62,941 nt of DNA, taken from the NCBI GenBank assembly GCA_023623185.1, contig JAMNXV010000192.1, positions 1 through 62,941 of the forward strand, written 5' to 3'. A model generated the notes under the pieces. It saw nothing but the letters and a program-made list of their open reading frames with translations. It was not told the origin of the DNA and searched no databases. Shown here piece after piece: positions 8,643 through 21,847 of the stretch. The position numbers and the translations under genes are program-made. Position 1 is the first letter of the stretch; each line of letters begins with the position of its first letter. Source of the stretch: Bacillota bacterium (GTDB lineage: Bacteria > Bacillota > Sulfobacillia > Symbiobacteriales > Symbiobacteriaceae).

Positions 8643-10295
8643 TCAGGCTTGGCCGCCCAGCGGCAGAGTGACCGCCTGAACGGTGGTGACCGCCATCGCC
8701 TCCCGCAGTTCTGCCACCAGGTCGGGGGGAGCCGGCTCATCGATCTGCAGCAGCATCAGGGCCTCGCCCCGCGGCTCGTGCCGTCCCAGGTGCAGCCCGG
8801 CGATGTTGATGTCCCGCGCGGCCAGGGCCATGCCGAACCGGCCCACCATGCCCGGCTGGTCCCGGTGCCGGCTGACGAGCATGTGGCGGGTGGGGGCCAT
8901 GTCGATGTGCAGGCCGTCCACGGCCACGAAGCGCATCCCGCCGTCCCGGCGGAGCATGCCGGTCACCTGGTGCACGCCCTGGGACCCCTCAGACCGGACC
9001 GTGATCAGGCTGGCGGACGGCGACAGGGTGCCGGCGGCGGCCGCCAGCCGGTCGGCGCCCCCGTTCTCGCCCAGCGGGGCGTGGGTCAGCGACTTGGACT
9101 CGTTGACCGTGAGCCCCCGCCGGCGGGCCAGGGCGGGCGAGTTGATGTAGTTCACGTGGTCGCCGAGCTGGGTGGCCAGGTAGCCCTTCAGCACCGTGTT
9201 GGTGAGCAGAGCCGTGGGGTGCTTGGCCAGCTCGCCGCTGTAGGTGACGGTGATCGCATCCGCCTGCCCCGGGAAGGCCTGGGCCAGGAAGGAGCCCAGC
9301 GTCTCGGCCAGGGGCAGGTGGTCGGTGACGATCTGCGCGCCGTCACGCGGGATCTGCGGCAGGTTCACCGCCTCGGGCACCAGCTCGCCCCTGAGCACCC
9401 GCAGCACGTACTGGGCGATGTACCGGCCGTTGGCGTCCTGCGCCTCGGCGGTGGAGGCGGACAGGTGCGGCGTGACCACCACGTTGGGCAGGCTGAAGAG
9501 CGGGCTGTCGGTGCAGGGCTCCGCCGCGAAGACGTCCAGCGCGGCGCCGGCCAGCCGGCCCTCCTTCAGCGCCGTGTAGAGCGCCTCCTCGTCCACCATG
9601 CCGCCCCGGGCGCAGTTGACGATGCGGGCGGTGGGCTTCATGAGCGCCAGTTCGGCCGCCCCGATGAGCCGGGCGGACTCAGGGGTCTTGGCGGCGTGGA
9701 TGGAGAGGAAGTCCACCCGGGGCAGGAGCTCGGGAATGGTGGGCACCAGGGTCACGCCCAGGTGCTCCGCCCGGCTGGACGGCACGTAGGGGTCGTAGGC
9801 GAGCACCCGCATGCCGAAGGCCCTCGCCCGCACGGCCACCTCGGACCCGATGCGGCCCAGGCCGATGATGCCCAGCGTCTTGCCGTGCAGTTCGGTGCCG
9901 ACGTAGGTCTTCCGGTCCCACCGGCCCTCGCGGGTGAGGGCGTGGTGCGCCTGGGGGATGTTGCGGGCCACGGCGATGAGCAGGCCGAAGGCGTGCTCGG
10001 CGGTGGAGTAGGTATTGGCGCCGGGCACGTTGACCACGACGACGCCCCGCTCGGTGGCCGCATTCACGTCAATGTTGTCCACGCCCACGCCGGCCCGGCC
10101 GACGACCTTCAGCCGGGTGCCCCGCGCCAGCACCTCCGCCGTGACCTTCGTCTCCGACCGGGTGATGATGGCATCGTACTCGGGGATGATCTCCAGCAGC
10201 TCCGCCGGCGTCACCTTCCGGACATCCACCTCATGCTCAGCCTTCAGGAGGCTGATGCCCGTCTCTGAAATCGCTTCCGTCACCAGGATCTTCAT
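8643..10295 (-). CDS. serA: D-3-phosphoglycerate dehydrogenase
   Basis: This 550-residue enzyme catalyses the first step of serine synthesis (3-phosphoglycerate to phosphohydroxypyruvate, NAD-dependent). The NAD-binding loop GLGRIG is at 145-150. NCARGGMVDEEAL carries the catalytic Arg and PHLSASTAEAQ the catalytic His. The C-terminal part has the intervening (allosteric substrate-binding) domain and an ACT domain ending at about residue 545, as in the long SerA type. It follows the aminotransferase gene with a 25-base gap and shares its T-box leader. Confidence 0.95.
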   Translation of the reverse strand: MKILVTEAISETGISLLKAEHEVDVRKVTPAELLEIIPEYDAIITRSETKVTAEVLARGTRLKVVGRAGVGVDNIDVNAATERGVVVVNVPGANTYSTAEHAFGLLIAVARNIPQAHHALTREGRWDRKTYVGTELHGKTLGIIGLGRIGSEVAVRARAFGMRVLAYDPYVPSSRAEHLGVTLVPTIPELLPRVDFLSIHAAKTPESARLIGAAELALMKPTARIVNCARGGMVDEEALYTALKEGRLAGAALDVFAAEPCTDSPLFSLPNVVVTPHLSASTAEAQDANGRYIAQYVLRVLRGELVPEAVNLPQIPRDGAQIVTDHLPLAETLGSFLAQAFPGQADAITVTYSGELAKHPTALLTNTVLKGYLATQLGDHVNYINSPALARRRGLTVNESKSLTHAPLGENGGADRLAAAAGTLSPSASLITVRSEGSQGVHQVTGMLRRDGGMRFVAVDGLHIDMAPTRHMLVSRHRDQPGMVGRFGMALAARDINIAGLHLGRHEPRGEALMLLQIDEPAPPDLVAELREAMAVTTVQAVTLPLGGQA

Positions 10296-10320
10296 CGGGT
10301 ATCGCCTCCTTCACGAATTC

Positions 10321-11481
10321 TCAGCTCTGCTGGGCGTCCAGCCAGACCTGCTGGGCCGCCGCCACGGCCCGGCCCACCTGCACCTCGTAGCCGCACTGCG
10401 CCAGCGCCATCTCGGTGGCCGCCAGGGCCTGGAGCACATCGCCGGGCACCACGTAGCCCAGGTGGCCGATGCGGAAGATCTTGTCCGCCAGGTCCGCCTG
10501 CCCGCCGGCCAGCTGCACGCCGAACTGCTCCCGGGCCACTTTGCGCAGCCGCTTCGGGTCGACGGGAGAGACCACCGCCGTGACCGAGTTGGACGCCGTG
10601 GCCTCGTTCCGGGCGAGGAGCGTGAGGCCCATCGCCTTCACGCCGGCCCGGCACATCTCACCCATGAGCCGGTGGCGGGCCCACGAACCCTCCAGCGTCT
10701 CGGCCTCCAGCAACCCCAGCGCCGCCCTCATGGCGTACAGGAGGGAGATGGCCGGGGTGTACGGGGTCTGCCACTTCAGCAGGCTGTTCTGCGCCGCCTT
10801 CAGGTCCCAGTAGAAGCGGGGCATGGTGTTGGTCTCTGCGGCCGCCCGCGCCCGCTCGGAGAAGGCGATCATCGACAGGCCGGGCGGACACATGAGCGCC
10901 TTCTGCGCCCCGGTGAGCACCACGTCCAGGCCCCACTCGTCCATCTCCAGCGGCAGGGCGCCGAGGCCGGATACGGAGTCGACCATGATCAGCGCCCCGT
11001 GCTCCCGCACAACCCGGGCGATGGTCCGGACGTCGTTGGTCACCCCGGTCGAGGTCTCGTTGTGCTGAACGAGCACCGCCTTGATCTTCTTCTCGCGGTC
11101 CTCGGCCAGCTTCTCGGCGATGCGTTCAGGGTCCGCGGCCTCGCCGGGCTCGAACTGCAGCCGCTCCACCGCAAAGCCCAGCTTTGTGGCGACTCTGAAC
11201 CACCGCTCGCCGAAGTCGCCCACCGAGACGCTCAGCACGGTGTCGCCCGGGTTCAGGGTGTTGACCAGCGCGGCCTCCCAGCCGCCCGATCCGGCGCCGG
11301 GGAAGACGTAGACCGGCTGCCCGGTGCGGAAGACCTTCTTCAGCCCCTCCGTCACCTCTTCGAAGAGGGCGCTGAAGGCCTCACCCCGGTGGTTGATCAT
11401 CGGCTGAGTCATGGCCGCCGCCACCTGCGGCGGAATCGGCGTGGGTCCGGGAATCATCAGCAGGGACTTCTCTCTCAGCAT
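10321..11481 (-). CDS. Class V aminotransferase, serine-pathway type
   Basis: This 386-residue pyridoxal-phosphate enzyme is of the alanine-glyoxylate / serine-pyruvate / phosphoserine aminotransferase group. It begins with IPGPTPIPPQV and HRGEAFSALF; the PLP lysine is Lys194 in LTGAQKALMCPPG. Pairing with serA suggests it works as the phosphoserine-forming transaminase, as shown for similar enzymes in some archaea and Firmicutes; this is inferred from context. The ATG at 11481 has GGGAGG upstream. A longer upstream reading would run through the T-box and is rejected. Confidence 0.88.
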   Translation of the reverse strand: MLREKSLLMIPGPTPIPPQVAAAMTQPMINHRGEAFSALFEEVTEGLKKVFRTGQPVYVFPGAGSGGWEAALVNTLNPGDTVLSVSVGDFGERWFRVATKLGFAVERLQFEPGEAADPERIAEKLAEDREKKIKAVLVQHNETSTGVTNDVRTIARVVREHGALIMVDSVSGLGALPLEMDEWGLDVVLTGAQKALMCPPGLSMIAFSERARAAAETNTMPRFYWDLKAAQNSLLKWQTPYTPAISLLYAMRAALGLLEAETLEGSWARHRLMGEMCRAGVKAMGLTLLARNEATASNSVTAVVSPVDPKRLRKVAREQFGVQLAGGQADLADKIFRIGHLGYVVPGDVLQALAATEMALAQCGYEVQVGRAVAAAQQVWLDAQQS

Positions 11482-11496
11482 GATCAATCTGCCTCC

Positions 11497-11878
11497 CCTT
11501 CGAAAAAACTCAGGCCCCGCCCCCGGCAGTCCGGTCGCGTGCGCGTTGACCGGCTCTGCCAGGGACGGGGCCCTTTCCCCGCGGTGCCACCCTGCTTGGC
11601 TGCAGCAGGACAGCGCCATGCCCCACCGGCGGAAACAGAAGACTCCCGCCCCCAGCGTCAGGGACGGGAGCTAGACTCCCGCGGTGCCACCCGGACATTG
11701 GCGCCGGCCTAGCCGGCAGCCCACTCGTCTCGGCGATAACGGGCCGAACCCGACCGGGTCATCCCCGGACCCTCGGGGGGCGGAACAGATTCCACGGCCA
11801 CCGGCTTGCACCCGCCGCCGGCTCTCTGCAGACCGCAACGGAACCCTTTTCCCCCGTCATGGGGCGATGTTAGGGTGC
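11497..11878 (-). promoter_or_regulatory. T-box leader with two consecutive antiterminator/terminator modules
   Basis: The minus strand carries two T-box cores GGTGGCACCGCGG (complement of about 11680-11693 and 11578-11591). Each is followed by its own terminator-like stem: GGGAGTCTAGCTCCCGTCC with GGGGGCGGGAG, then GGGGCCCCGTCC with GGGCGGGGCC and a TTTTTT run. Only one region upstream looks like a stem I. The genes behind it make serine, so a Ser specifier is expected, but I could not assign the codon with confidence. Confidence 0.88.
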
Positions 11879-11907
11879 AGTATAGCACCCGATTTCACAA
11901 GATGCAA
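11879..11907 (-). promoter_or_regulatory. Promoter of the serine-pathway operon
   Basis: TTGCAT (complement of 11902-11907) and TATACT (complement of 11879-11884) are 17 bases apart. They lie immediately upstream of the T-box leader and downstream of gyrA. The match to the housekeeping consensus is good. Confidence 0.72.
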
Positions 11908-11962
11908 CCGTCTCTGAAAAAGATCCTACTTTTGGAGGAGTCCCGCACCCGGCTGATGGTCG

Positions 11963-14404
<2,442 letters not shown>

Positions 14405-14440
14405 AAGCTTGTCCTCCTAAACGGGGAGTCGGTCCAGCGC

Positions 14441-16429
<1,989 letters not shown>

Positions 16430-16443
16430 TCAATATCAGAGCA

Positions 16444-16472
16444 ATGCTATCACATCGCAAGAGTTATCACAA
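16444..16472 (-). promoter_or_regulatory. Candidate promoter of gyrB-gyrA
   Basis: TTGTGA (complement of 16467-16472) and TAGCAT (complement of 16444-16449) are spaced by 17 bases in the A+T-richer gap before gyrB. The -10 match is only fair, so this is a moderate-confidence call. Confidence 0.45.
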
Positions 16473-16496
16473 GTGACAGACTCGGACCCCGGAACG

Positions 16497-16748
16497 CTAG
16501 CCGAAGTGCGCCGCGGACACGCTGCGCCGCTTCAGCGTCGTCGCGGAAATGGGCGACAGGATGCCGCCGCGGTCCGTGAGCACGAGGCTGCGGGGTTCGC
16601 CGCCCTCCACCTGGATCAGGCGGTTCTCCTGTTTCAGTTTTTCCAGCAGCTCCAGCGTCGCGCCACCCCTTCTGGCGCTGCGCAGGTTCAGGATCGCGAT
16701 CACCTGACGCAGTCCCACCACCACGTCAGCTCCCACGTGGAGGTACAT
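16497..16748 (-). CDS. remB: RemB-like (DUF370) small regulatory protein
   Basis: This 83-residue protein begins MYLHVGADVVVGLRQVIAILNL, the DUF370 start shared by Bacillus RemB (YaaB) and RemA. RemA-type proteins are DNA-binding regulators of matrix and osmolyte genes; RemB is less well understood. Its position between recF and gyrB is the same as in Bacillus subtilis. The start overlaps the recF stop by one base. The assignment to RemB rather than RemA rests on position. Confidence 0.82.
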   Translation of the reverse strand: MYLHVGADVVVGLRQVIAILNLRSARRGGATLELLEKLKQENRLIQVEGGEPRSLVLTDRGGILSPISATTLKRRSVSAAHFG

Positions 16749-17884
16749 CAGCCCAACCCCCTGTCATCCAGGACTACCGTGCCCGCGCGCACGCGAAACA
16801 GGCGGTGGCTTTCCGGCCACTCGCGCACCATCAGGTCTTCCAGGTCGGTACAGGTGATGAAGCTCTGGACCCCCTCCCGCACGGCCGACAGGAGGTAGTG
16901 CCGGCGATGCGGGTCGAGCTCCGATGCGACATCATCCAGGAGCAGCAGAGGGGACTCGCCGATCTCCTGGGTCATGAAGTCCAGCTCCGCCAGCTTCAGG
17001 GCCAGGACGGCCGTGCGCTGCTGGCCCTGCGAGGCGTAAAGGCGCGCGTCGCGCCCCGCGATCCAGAACCCGACGTCATCCCGGTGCGGACCCACCAGCG
17101 TCACCTGGCGCCGCCGCTCCTCGTGGCGAACGCGCGCCAGGGCCCTCTCCAGCCGCCGGCGGACGCTCTCCAGGTCGGCCGCCTCGTCTTCATCGCCGAC
17201 GCCCTGGCTGTGGTAGGCGAGCCGCAGATCCTCGCGGCCCTCGGCCAGCATCTCGTGGTAGCGTGCGGCGATGGGCGAGAGCCGGCGAATCGCCTCGGCC
17301 CTGCGGACCACCAGCCGGGCCCCGGTCTCGACCAGCTGCTCATTGTAGATCGCCAGCAGCCCCTCATCCACCACGGACTCCTTCAGCAGCGTGTTGCGCT
17401 GCGCCACCAGCCGGTTGTAGGCCATGAGGTGATGAAGGTAGGTCTGGGAGATTTGCGACAGCTCCATGTCCAGGAAGCGGCGGCGGCCGGAGGGCGGCCC
17501 CTTCAACAGCTGCAGATCGTCGGGCGAGAACAGCACGGCCGCCAGGCTCCCGACCAGGCGTGCGATCTTGCGTTCCGCGATGCCGTTGATCTTCAGCTGC
17601 TTGCGGGTCTTCAGGCCGTAGCGCAGCTCCAGGTCGATGGTGCCGGTCTTGCGCACCACCTCGGCGCGGGCCAGGAGCTCATCCCTGCCCTCCTGGATCA
17701 TGTCCTGATCGCGGGAGGTGCGGTGGCTCCTGCCGGTGGCCAGATAGTGGATCGCCTCGAGCAGATTGGTCTTCCCCTGCGCGTTGTCACCGTACAGAAC
17801 ATTCAGTCCCGAAGAGAAGTGGACGGTCGCCGAATCGTAGTTGCGGAAGGAGCCCAGTTGCAGCGTGGCCAGATACAACCTCAT
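16748..17884 (-). CDS. recF: DNA replication and repair protein RecF
   Basis: This 378-residue SMC-like ATPase helps load RecA at gaps. Walker A GDNAQGKTN is at 32-40, the ABC signature is in YASQGQQRTAVLALKLAEL and Walker B is PLLLLDDVASELD. The ATG at 17884 overlaps the S4-gene stop (ATGA). Readings that extend further upstream run through the S4 gene and are rejected. Confidence 0.96.
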   Translation of the reverse strand: MRLYLATLQLGSFRNYDSATVHFSSGLNVLYGDNAQGKTNLLEAIHYLATGRSHRTSRDQDMIQEGRDELLARAEVVRKTGTIDLELRYGLKTRKQLKINGIAERKIARLVGSLAAVLFSPDDLQLLKGPPSGRRRFLDMELSQISQTYLHHLMAYNRLVAQRNTLLKESVVDEGLLAIYNEQLVETGARLVVRRAEAIRRLSPIAARYHEMLAEGREDLRLAYHSQGVGDEDEAADLESVRRRLERALARVRHEERRRQVTLVGPHRDDVGFWIAGRDARLYASQGQQRTAVLALKLAELDFMTQEIGESPLLLLDDVASELDPHRRHYLLSAVREGVQSFITCTDLEDLMVREWPESHRLFRVRAGTVVLDDRGLG

Positions 17885-18108
17885 TCCCCCTCGCGGCGGA
17901 GCAGCCAGAGGCCGGCGCCCTCCACGCGCACGCGGTCGCCCGGGCGCAGCTTGCGGCCGCGCCGGCGCTCGGGCTCGCCGTTGACGGCGACCAGGCCGGA
18001 GGCAATCAGGGCCTTGGCGTGGCCGCCGGTCGCGGCCACGCCCGTCCACTTCAGAAAGGCGTCCAGGGTGATGTATTCGGTGTGGATGGTGACGATCTCT
18101 TCGGCCAT
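17881..18108 (-). CDS. S4-domain RNA-binding protein YaaA-like
   Basis: This 75-residue protein consists of a single S4 domain (ITLDAFLKWTGVAATGGHAKALIASG, then VNGEPERRRGRKLRPGDRV). It corresponds to the small S4 protein found between dnaN and recF in Bacillus and related genomes. Its precise substrate is unknown; a ribosome or rRNA role is usually supposed. The stop overlaps the recF ATG, so the two are translationally coupled. Confidence 0.9.
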   Translation of the reverse strand: MAEEIVTIHTEYITLDAFLKWTGVAATGGHAKALIASGLVAVNGEPERRRGRKLRPGDRVRVEGAGLWLLRREGE

Positions 18109-18120
18109 GGCGGGATTTCC

Positions 18121-19227
18121 CTAGAGCGTGATCAGGGGCAGCACGACGTAGAGGAACTGGCTGCTGTCGGCCGGCTGGAGCCGGGCGGGGTTGCGGCTGC
18201 CCGAGCACTGGAAGCGGAACTGCTTCTCTTCCAATACTTTGAGGAAGTCCAGCAGATAGCGCGCGTTGAACCCGATGTCCAGCGGATCGCCGGTCATGCT
18301 GCTGACGGCCAGCTCCTCATAGACCTGGCCGACCTCCGGGGTGTTGGAGGTGATGGTGACCTTGTCGGCCTGGAAGCTGATCTTGACGGCGCCGTCCTTC
18401 GTGATCAGGGTAGCGCGCTCCAGGGCCTCCATGAACTCGTCGCCGGGCAGCACGGCCTCGGTGGGGTAGGTCTGGGGCACCAGCCGCATCACATCGGGAT
18501 ACTGGCCCTCCAGGAGGCGGGAGATCACCCGCACGTTCCCCAGGTCGAAGAACACCTGATTCGCGGTGACGGCCACGTGGACCTGGCTCTCCTCGTCGCC
18601 GGTGAGGAGCCGGGTCAGCTCGTTCAGCGACCGGCTGGGGATAATCACCGAGAAGCTGTGGCCCTGTGCATTCTCTGCGGCCGTCTCGGCGTAGGCGATG
18701 CGTACACCGTCTGTGGCGGTGCCGGTCAGCGTGCTGTCGCGCAGCTTGAACAGCACGCCGGTGAGCCAGGGCTTGGACTCGTCGTGGCCGGCGGCAAAGG
18801 TGGTCTGACGGAGGAGATCCCGCAATAGACTCTGACTGACGGTGAACGACGAGGCCCCGTCAACGTCGGGGAGGGCGGGAAACTGGTCGGCCGCGAAGCC
18901 GTGAATCACGTACTGCGAGCGGCCCCACCGCAGGGTCGCCACGTGGTTGTGGTAGTCCACGGAGAGCTCGATGTTTCCATAAGGAATGCGGCGGATCAGA
19001 TCCGCGAAGTAGCGGGCCGGAAGGACGATCTCGCCCTCGCTGATTACCTCACAGGACGTGACGGCCTCGATGGCCAGCTCCATGTCGGTCGCGCGGATGG
19101 TGAGGTTTCCATTCCGGGCGGAGAGATAGACGCCGGACAGGACCGGGATCGTGTTCTTGGTGGAGACGGCCCTGGCAACTGTGGCGAGCGTCGCATTCAG
19201 GCTCTCCTGGCTGATCAGGATCTTCAC
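18121..19227 (-). CDS. dnaN: DNA polymerase III beta subunit (sliding clamp)
   Basis: This 368-residue protein forms the processivity clamp. The three repeated clamp domains are recognisable, with typical segments LSGVYLSARNGNLTIRATDMELAIE, KPWLTGVLFKL and LDIGFNARYLLDFLKVLE. The start is GTG at 19227 followed by KILISQESL. It is the second gene of the dnaA-dnaN pair, separated from dnaA by an origin element. Confidence 0.97.
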   Translation of the reverse strand: MKILISQESLNATLATVARAVSTKNTIPVLSGVYLSARNGNLTIRATDMELAIEAVTSCEVISEGEIVLPARYFADLIRRIPYGNIELSVDYHNHVATLRWGRSQYVIHGFAADQFPALPDVDGASSFTVSQSLLRDLLRQTTFAAGHDESKPWLTGVLFKLRDSTLTGTATDGVRIAYAETAAENAQGHSFSVIIPSRSLNELTRLLTGDEESQVHVAVTANQVFFDLGNVRVISRLLEGQYPDVMRLVPQTYPTEAVLPGDEFMEALERATLITKDGAVKISFQADKVTITSNTPEVGQVYEELAVSSMTGDPLDIGFNARYLLDFLKVLEEKQFRFQCSGSRNPARLQPADSSQFLYVVLPLITL

Positions 19228-19440
19228 TCGAAGCCCTCCCTCTGTGGCACCTTTCGGGTAAAACGGCGCATACCTTACCTGTTAGTAACAATGGTCATTG
19301 TAGCAATGATCATTGTAGAGGCTGTGGATATGTGGAAAAGCCCGTGGATAACTAGAGCGGCGGGAATCGCGGGGCGCGATAACTTGTGGGTATTGCCGCG
19401 CGATCTGTCCACACCGGCCCAATTCGCTGGGGACGCGCCG
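19228..19440. other. oriC element between dnaA and dnaN (DnaA-box cluster)
   Basis: Within 213 bases I find several near-consensus DnaA boxes (consensus TTATCCACA or complement): TGTGGATAT at 19323, TGTGGAAAA at 19331, CGTGGATAA at 19343, TGTGGGTAT at 19385 and CTGTCCACA at 19405. Next to them lies an A+T-richer stretch with two tandem palindromes (19289-19318). In Bacillus subtilis the dnaA-dnaN gap is the part of the bipartite origin where the DNA opens; the same role is inferred here. Confidence 0.75.
19289..19318. repeat. Two tandem 15-bp palindromic repeats in the origin
   Basis: CAATGGTCATTGTAG (19289-19303) is followed directly by CAATGATCATTGTAG (19304-19318). The second contains the perfect 12-bp palindrome CAATGATCATTG. 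They are A+T-rich in a GC-rich context and lie 4 bases from the first DnaA box. They could be part of the unwinding element or a regulator site at the dnaN promoter. Confidence 0.7.
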
Positions 19441-20817
19441 CTATTCGGCGCGGATGCGCGCGATCAGCTGCTCGATGGTGTGCGCGAAGGCGGGATCCTT
19501 CTCGATCTCCTTCGCGATCTTTTCGCAGGCGTGAATGACCGTGGTGTGATCGCGGCCGCCGAACTCCTCGCCGATCTTGGGCAGTGAGTTGTCGGTGAGC
19601 TCCCGGGAGAGGTACATGGCGATCTGGCGGGGGTAGGCGACGGCGCGGGAGCGGTTGCGCACCTCGAAGTCCTGCATCCGGATGTTATAGTGTTCGGCCA
19701 CCACCTGCTTGATTGCGTCGATGGTGATCTGTTTCGGCCGGTGCGGCGGCAGGATGTCCTTCAAGGCCTCCACGGCCAGGTCGTAGGTGAGGGGACACTT
19801 GAGCATGTTGGCATAGGCGACCACCCGCGTGAGCGCCCCCTCGAGCTCGCGGATGTTCGTCTCGATGTTAGTCGCGATGTAGTTGGTCACCTCGTCGGGC
19901 ACGTGCAGTTCTTCATTCTGGGCCTTCTTCCGCAGGATCGCCGTGCGCGTCTCCAGGTCGGGGGGCTGGATGTCGCAGATCAGGCCCCACTCGAACCGGG
20001 AGCGCAGGCGGTCTTCCAGCGTGGGAATCTCCTTCGGCGGCCGGTCGGAGGAGATGACGATCTGCTTGTTGGCCTCGCGGATGGCATTAAAGGTATGGTA
20101 GAACTCCTCCTGGGTGGCCTCCTTGCCCGCCAGGAACTGGATGTCGTCGATCAGCAGCACATCGACCTTCCGGTAACGGTTTTGAAAAGCGCTGGTGGAG
20201 CCTTTCTGAATGGCCATGATGAACTCGTTGGTGAACGTCTCGGTGGAGACGTACGCGACCTTGGCCGTGGGGTTGTGCTGCAGCACGTAGTGGCCGATCG
20301 CATGCATGAGGTGGGTCTTGCCCAGTCCGACGCCGCCATAGATGAAGAGGGGGTTGTACGTGCGCGCGGGCGCCTCGGCGACGGCGAGCGCGGCCGCGTG
20401 GGCGAACCGGTTGCTGTTGCCGACGACGAAGGTTTCGAAGGTGTATTTTGGGTTAATGTAGCCGAACAGGCGCACGGGCTGTTCGGCGGCTGGGGCAGTG
20501 GCGCCGGCCTGCAGCTCCGCGATGTTGGGGCCCTCCACGGGATCTGTGGCCGGCTCTTCAATGACGTTGGGATTGGCGACGAACTTGAGCTGCATGTTGC
20601 GTTTGGTGAGATCGCGCAGGGCCTGGCGCAGCAGGGGAGCGTAGCGCGACTCCATGCGGTGTTTCGCAAATTCCCCCTGTACACCGACGATGATCGTGTC
20701 TTCCACCACTGCCACGGGACGCGTGGCCCGCACCCAATTTTCAACAGCAGTCTTCGAGGTATGTCGTTCCAGGTGGTCGATGCACTGCTGCCATACTTCA
20801 GACAACTCCGTCTTCAT
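19441..20817 (-). CDS. dnaA: Chromosomal replication initiator DnaA
   Basis: This 458-residue AAA+ initiator has domain I at about 1-85, a variable linker rich in Ala/Pro to about 115, and Walker A GGVGLGKT at 161-168. Walker B is LLIDDIQFLAGKE, and the domain IV DNA-binding signature GGRDHTTVIHACEKI is near the C-terminus. DnaA boxes flank the gene on both sides, consistent with autoregulation and a bipartite origin. Length is typical for Firmicutes. Confidence 0.98.
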   Translation of the reverse strand: MKTELSEVWQQCIDHLERHTSKTAVENWVRATRPVAVVEDTIIVGVQGEFAKHRMESRYAPLLRQALRDLTKRNMQLKFVANPNVIEEPATDPVEGPNIAELQAGATAPAAEQPVRLFGYINPKYTFETFVVGNSNRFAHAAALAVAEAPARTYNPLFIYGGVGLGKTHLMHAIGHYVLQHNPTAKVAYVSTETFTNEFIMAIQKGSTSAFQNRYRKVDVLLIDDIQFLAGKEATQEEFYHTFNAIREANKQIVISSDRPPKEIPTLEDRLRSRFEWGLICDIQPPDLETRTAILRKKAQNEELHVPDEVTNYIATNIETNIRELEGALTRVVAYANMLKCPLTYDLAVEALKDILPPHRPKQITIDAIKQVVAEHYNIRMQDFEVRNRSRAVAYPRQIAMYLSRELTDNSLPKIGEEFGGRDHTTVIHACEKIAKEIEKDPAFAHTIEQLIARIRAE

Positions 20818-21190
20818 AGTGCAGTGGCCCCCTCGGTACGGAAAATATCGCCAGCACGACCGCGGCGTATCAACATCTTATACACAGCCTTGTCCACAAC
20901 TTGTGCATAAAAAGATGTGAGCCTGTTCCGACCCCCGCTTCGCGGAGGTGGACGGGCTTGACTTGATCATACCAGAGCGCGGGAAAGTTATCAACAAACT
21001 CTGCCCGGGGTATCCCCACTCGTTTCATTGTCTGGGGAAAGGGTACGGCATACTCCGGATAACCTCCTGCCCGCGCGTGGATAAGCTGTGAACTGGAATC
21101 CACAGCCGCCCGTTTCTGGGGATGGACTGTGTGTGGAAACTGGGGAAGAACCGCTGCGAACCGGGCCCCGTTTTTCCACCGGTACGATCT
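20818..21190. other. oriC element upstream of dnaA (DnaA-box cluster)
   Basis: No gene is present in this stretch. It contains TTATACACA at 20878 and TGTGCATAA at 20902 (both fit TTATNCACA), TTGTCCACA at 20890, TTATCAACA at 20988 and CGTGGATAA at 21076, plus weaker boxes at 21096 and 21132. The first three are packed in 33 bases just before dnaA, where they could also repress dnaA. This matches the upstream half of the Bacillus-type bipartite origin, and transcription diverges from here (dnaA left, rpmH right). Confidence 0.8.
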
Positions 21191-21193
21191 GGC

Positions 21194-21223
21194 TTGACGA
21201 GCAGTACCTGACTTCGGTATAAT
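21194..21223 (+). promoter_or_regulatory. Promoter of rpmH-rnpA
   Basis: TTGACG (21194-21199) and a perfect TATAAT (21218-21223) are separated by 18 bases. They lie about 40 bases before the rpmH start. This is one of the strongest promoter matches in the window. Confidence 0.8.
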
Positions 21224-21265
21224 CCGCGTGTGTCTTTTTGCGGTACCGGTTAGGGGGTGTTCCGG

Positions 21266-21400
21266 TTGAAGCGCACGTTCCAGCCGCATAATCGCTCGCG
21301 TAAGCGGGTTCATGGCTTCCTGAGCCGCATGAGCACTCGGGCCGGCCGCAGGGTCTTGAAGGCCCGGCGCCTGAAGGGTCGGAAGCGCCTTACCGTATAA
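21266..21400 (+). CDS. rpmH: Ribosomal protein bL34
   Basis: A TTG start preceded by AGGGGG opens a 44-codon frame. It encodes a very basic protein beginning [21 protein letters not shown] and ending GRKRLTV, the full bL34 signature. It is a structural protein of the large ribosomal subunit. It is the first gene on the rightward arm, next to rnpA as in nearly all bacteria. Confidence 0.96.
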   Translation: MKRTFQPHNRSRKRVHGFLSRMSTRAGRRVLKARRLKGRKRLTV

Positions 21401-21493
21401 GCCGCGACGGCCTCCCGTCGTGGCTCTTTTTCCATAAAAGGAGAGGGTGGAGAGGGAAGCGCCGGTCTCAAGGCGAACTCTCTGCTAATACCC

Positions 21494-21841
21494 ATGAAGA
21501 AGGCTTATCGGCTCAAGTCACGGCTGGCTTTCCAGTCGGTCTACGCACATGGTCGGTCGGTCGCGAACCGGGCTGCGGTGGTTCACGTCTTGAAGCAGAA
21601 AGCGGGAACGCCCACCCGGGTGGGCTTCGCGGCGGGACGGCGGCTCGGCAAGGCCGTGGTGCGAAACCGGGTGAAGCGGCGCCTGCGCGAGGCCGTGCGC
21701 CTGATGTGGCCACGGGTCCGGCAGGGATACTACATCGTGGTCATCGCCCGCCAGGCCGCGGTGGACATGCCGTTTCCCGAACTCCGGCAGAAGGTCGAGG
21801 AACTCTTTGAACGAGCGGGTCTGCTCTTGCGGGAAGGATAG
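21494..21841 (+). CDS. rnpA: Ribonuclease P protein component
   Basis: This 115-residue basic protein is the protein subunit of RNase P, which matures the 5' ends of tRNAs. The RNR signature VVRNRVKRRLREAV is at 55-68, and FQSVYAHGRSVANR is the typical N-terminal segment. It lies 93 bases after rpmH and directly before yidD. Confidence 0.96.
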   Translation: MKKAYRLKSRLAFQSVYAHGRSVANRAAVVHVLKQKAGTPTRVGFAAGRRLGKAVVRNRVKRRLREAVRLMWPRVRQGYYIVVIARQAAVDMPFPELRQKVEELFERAGLLLREG

Positions 21842-21847
21842 ACGGCC

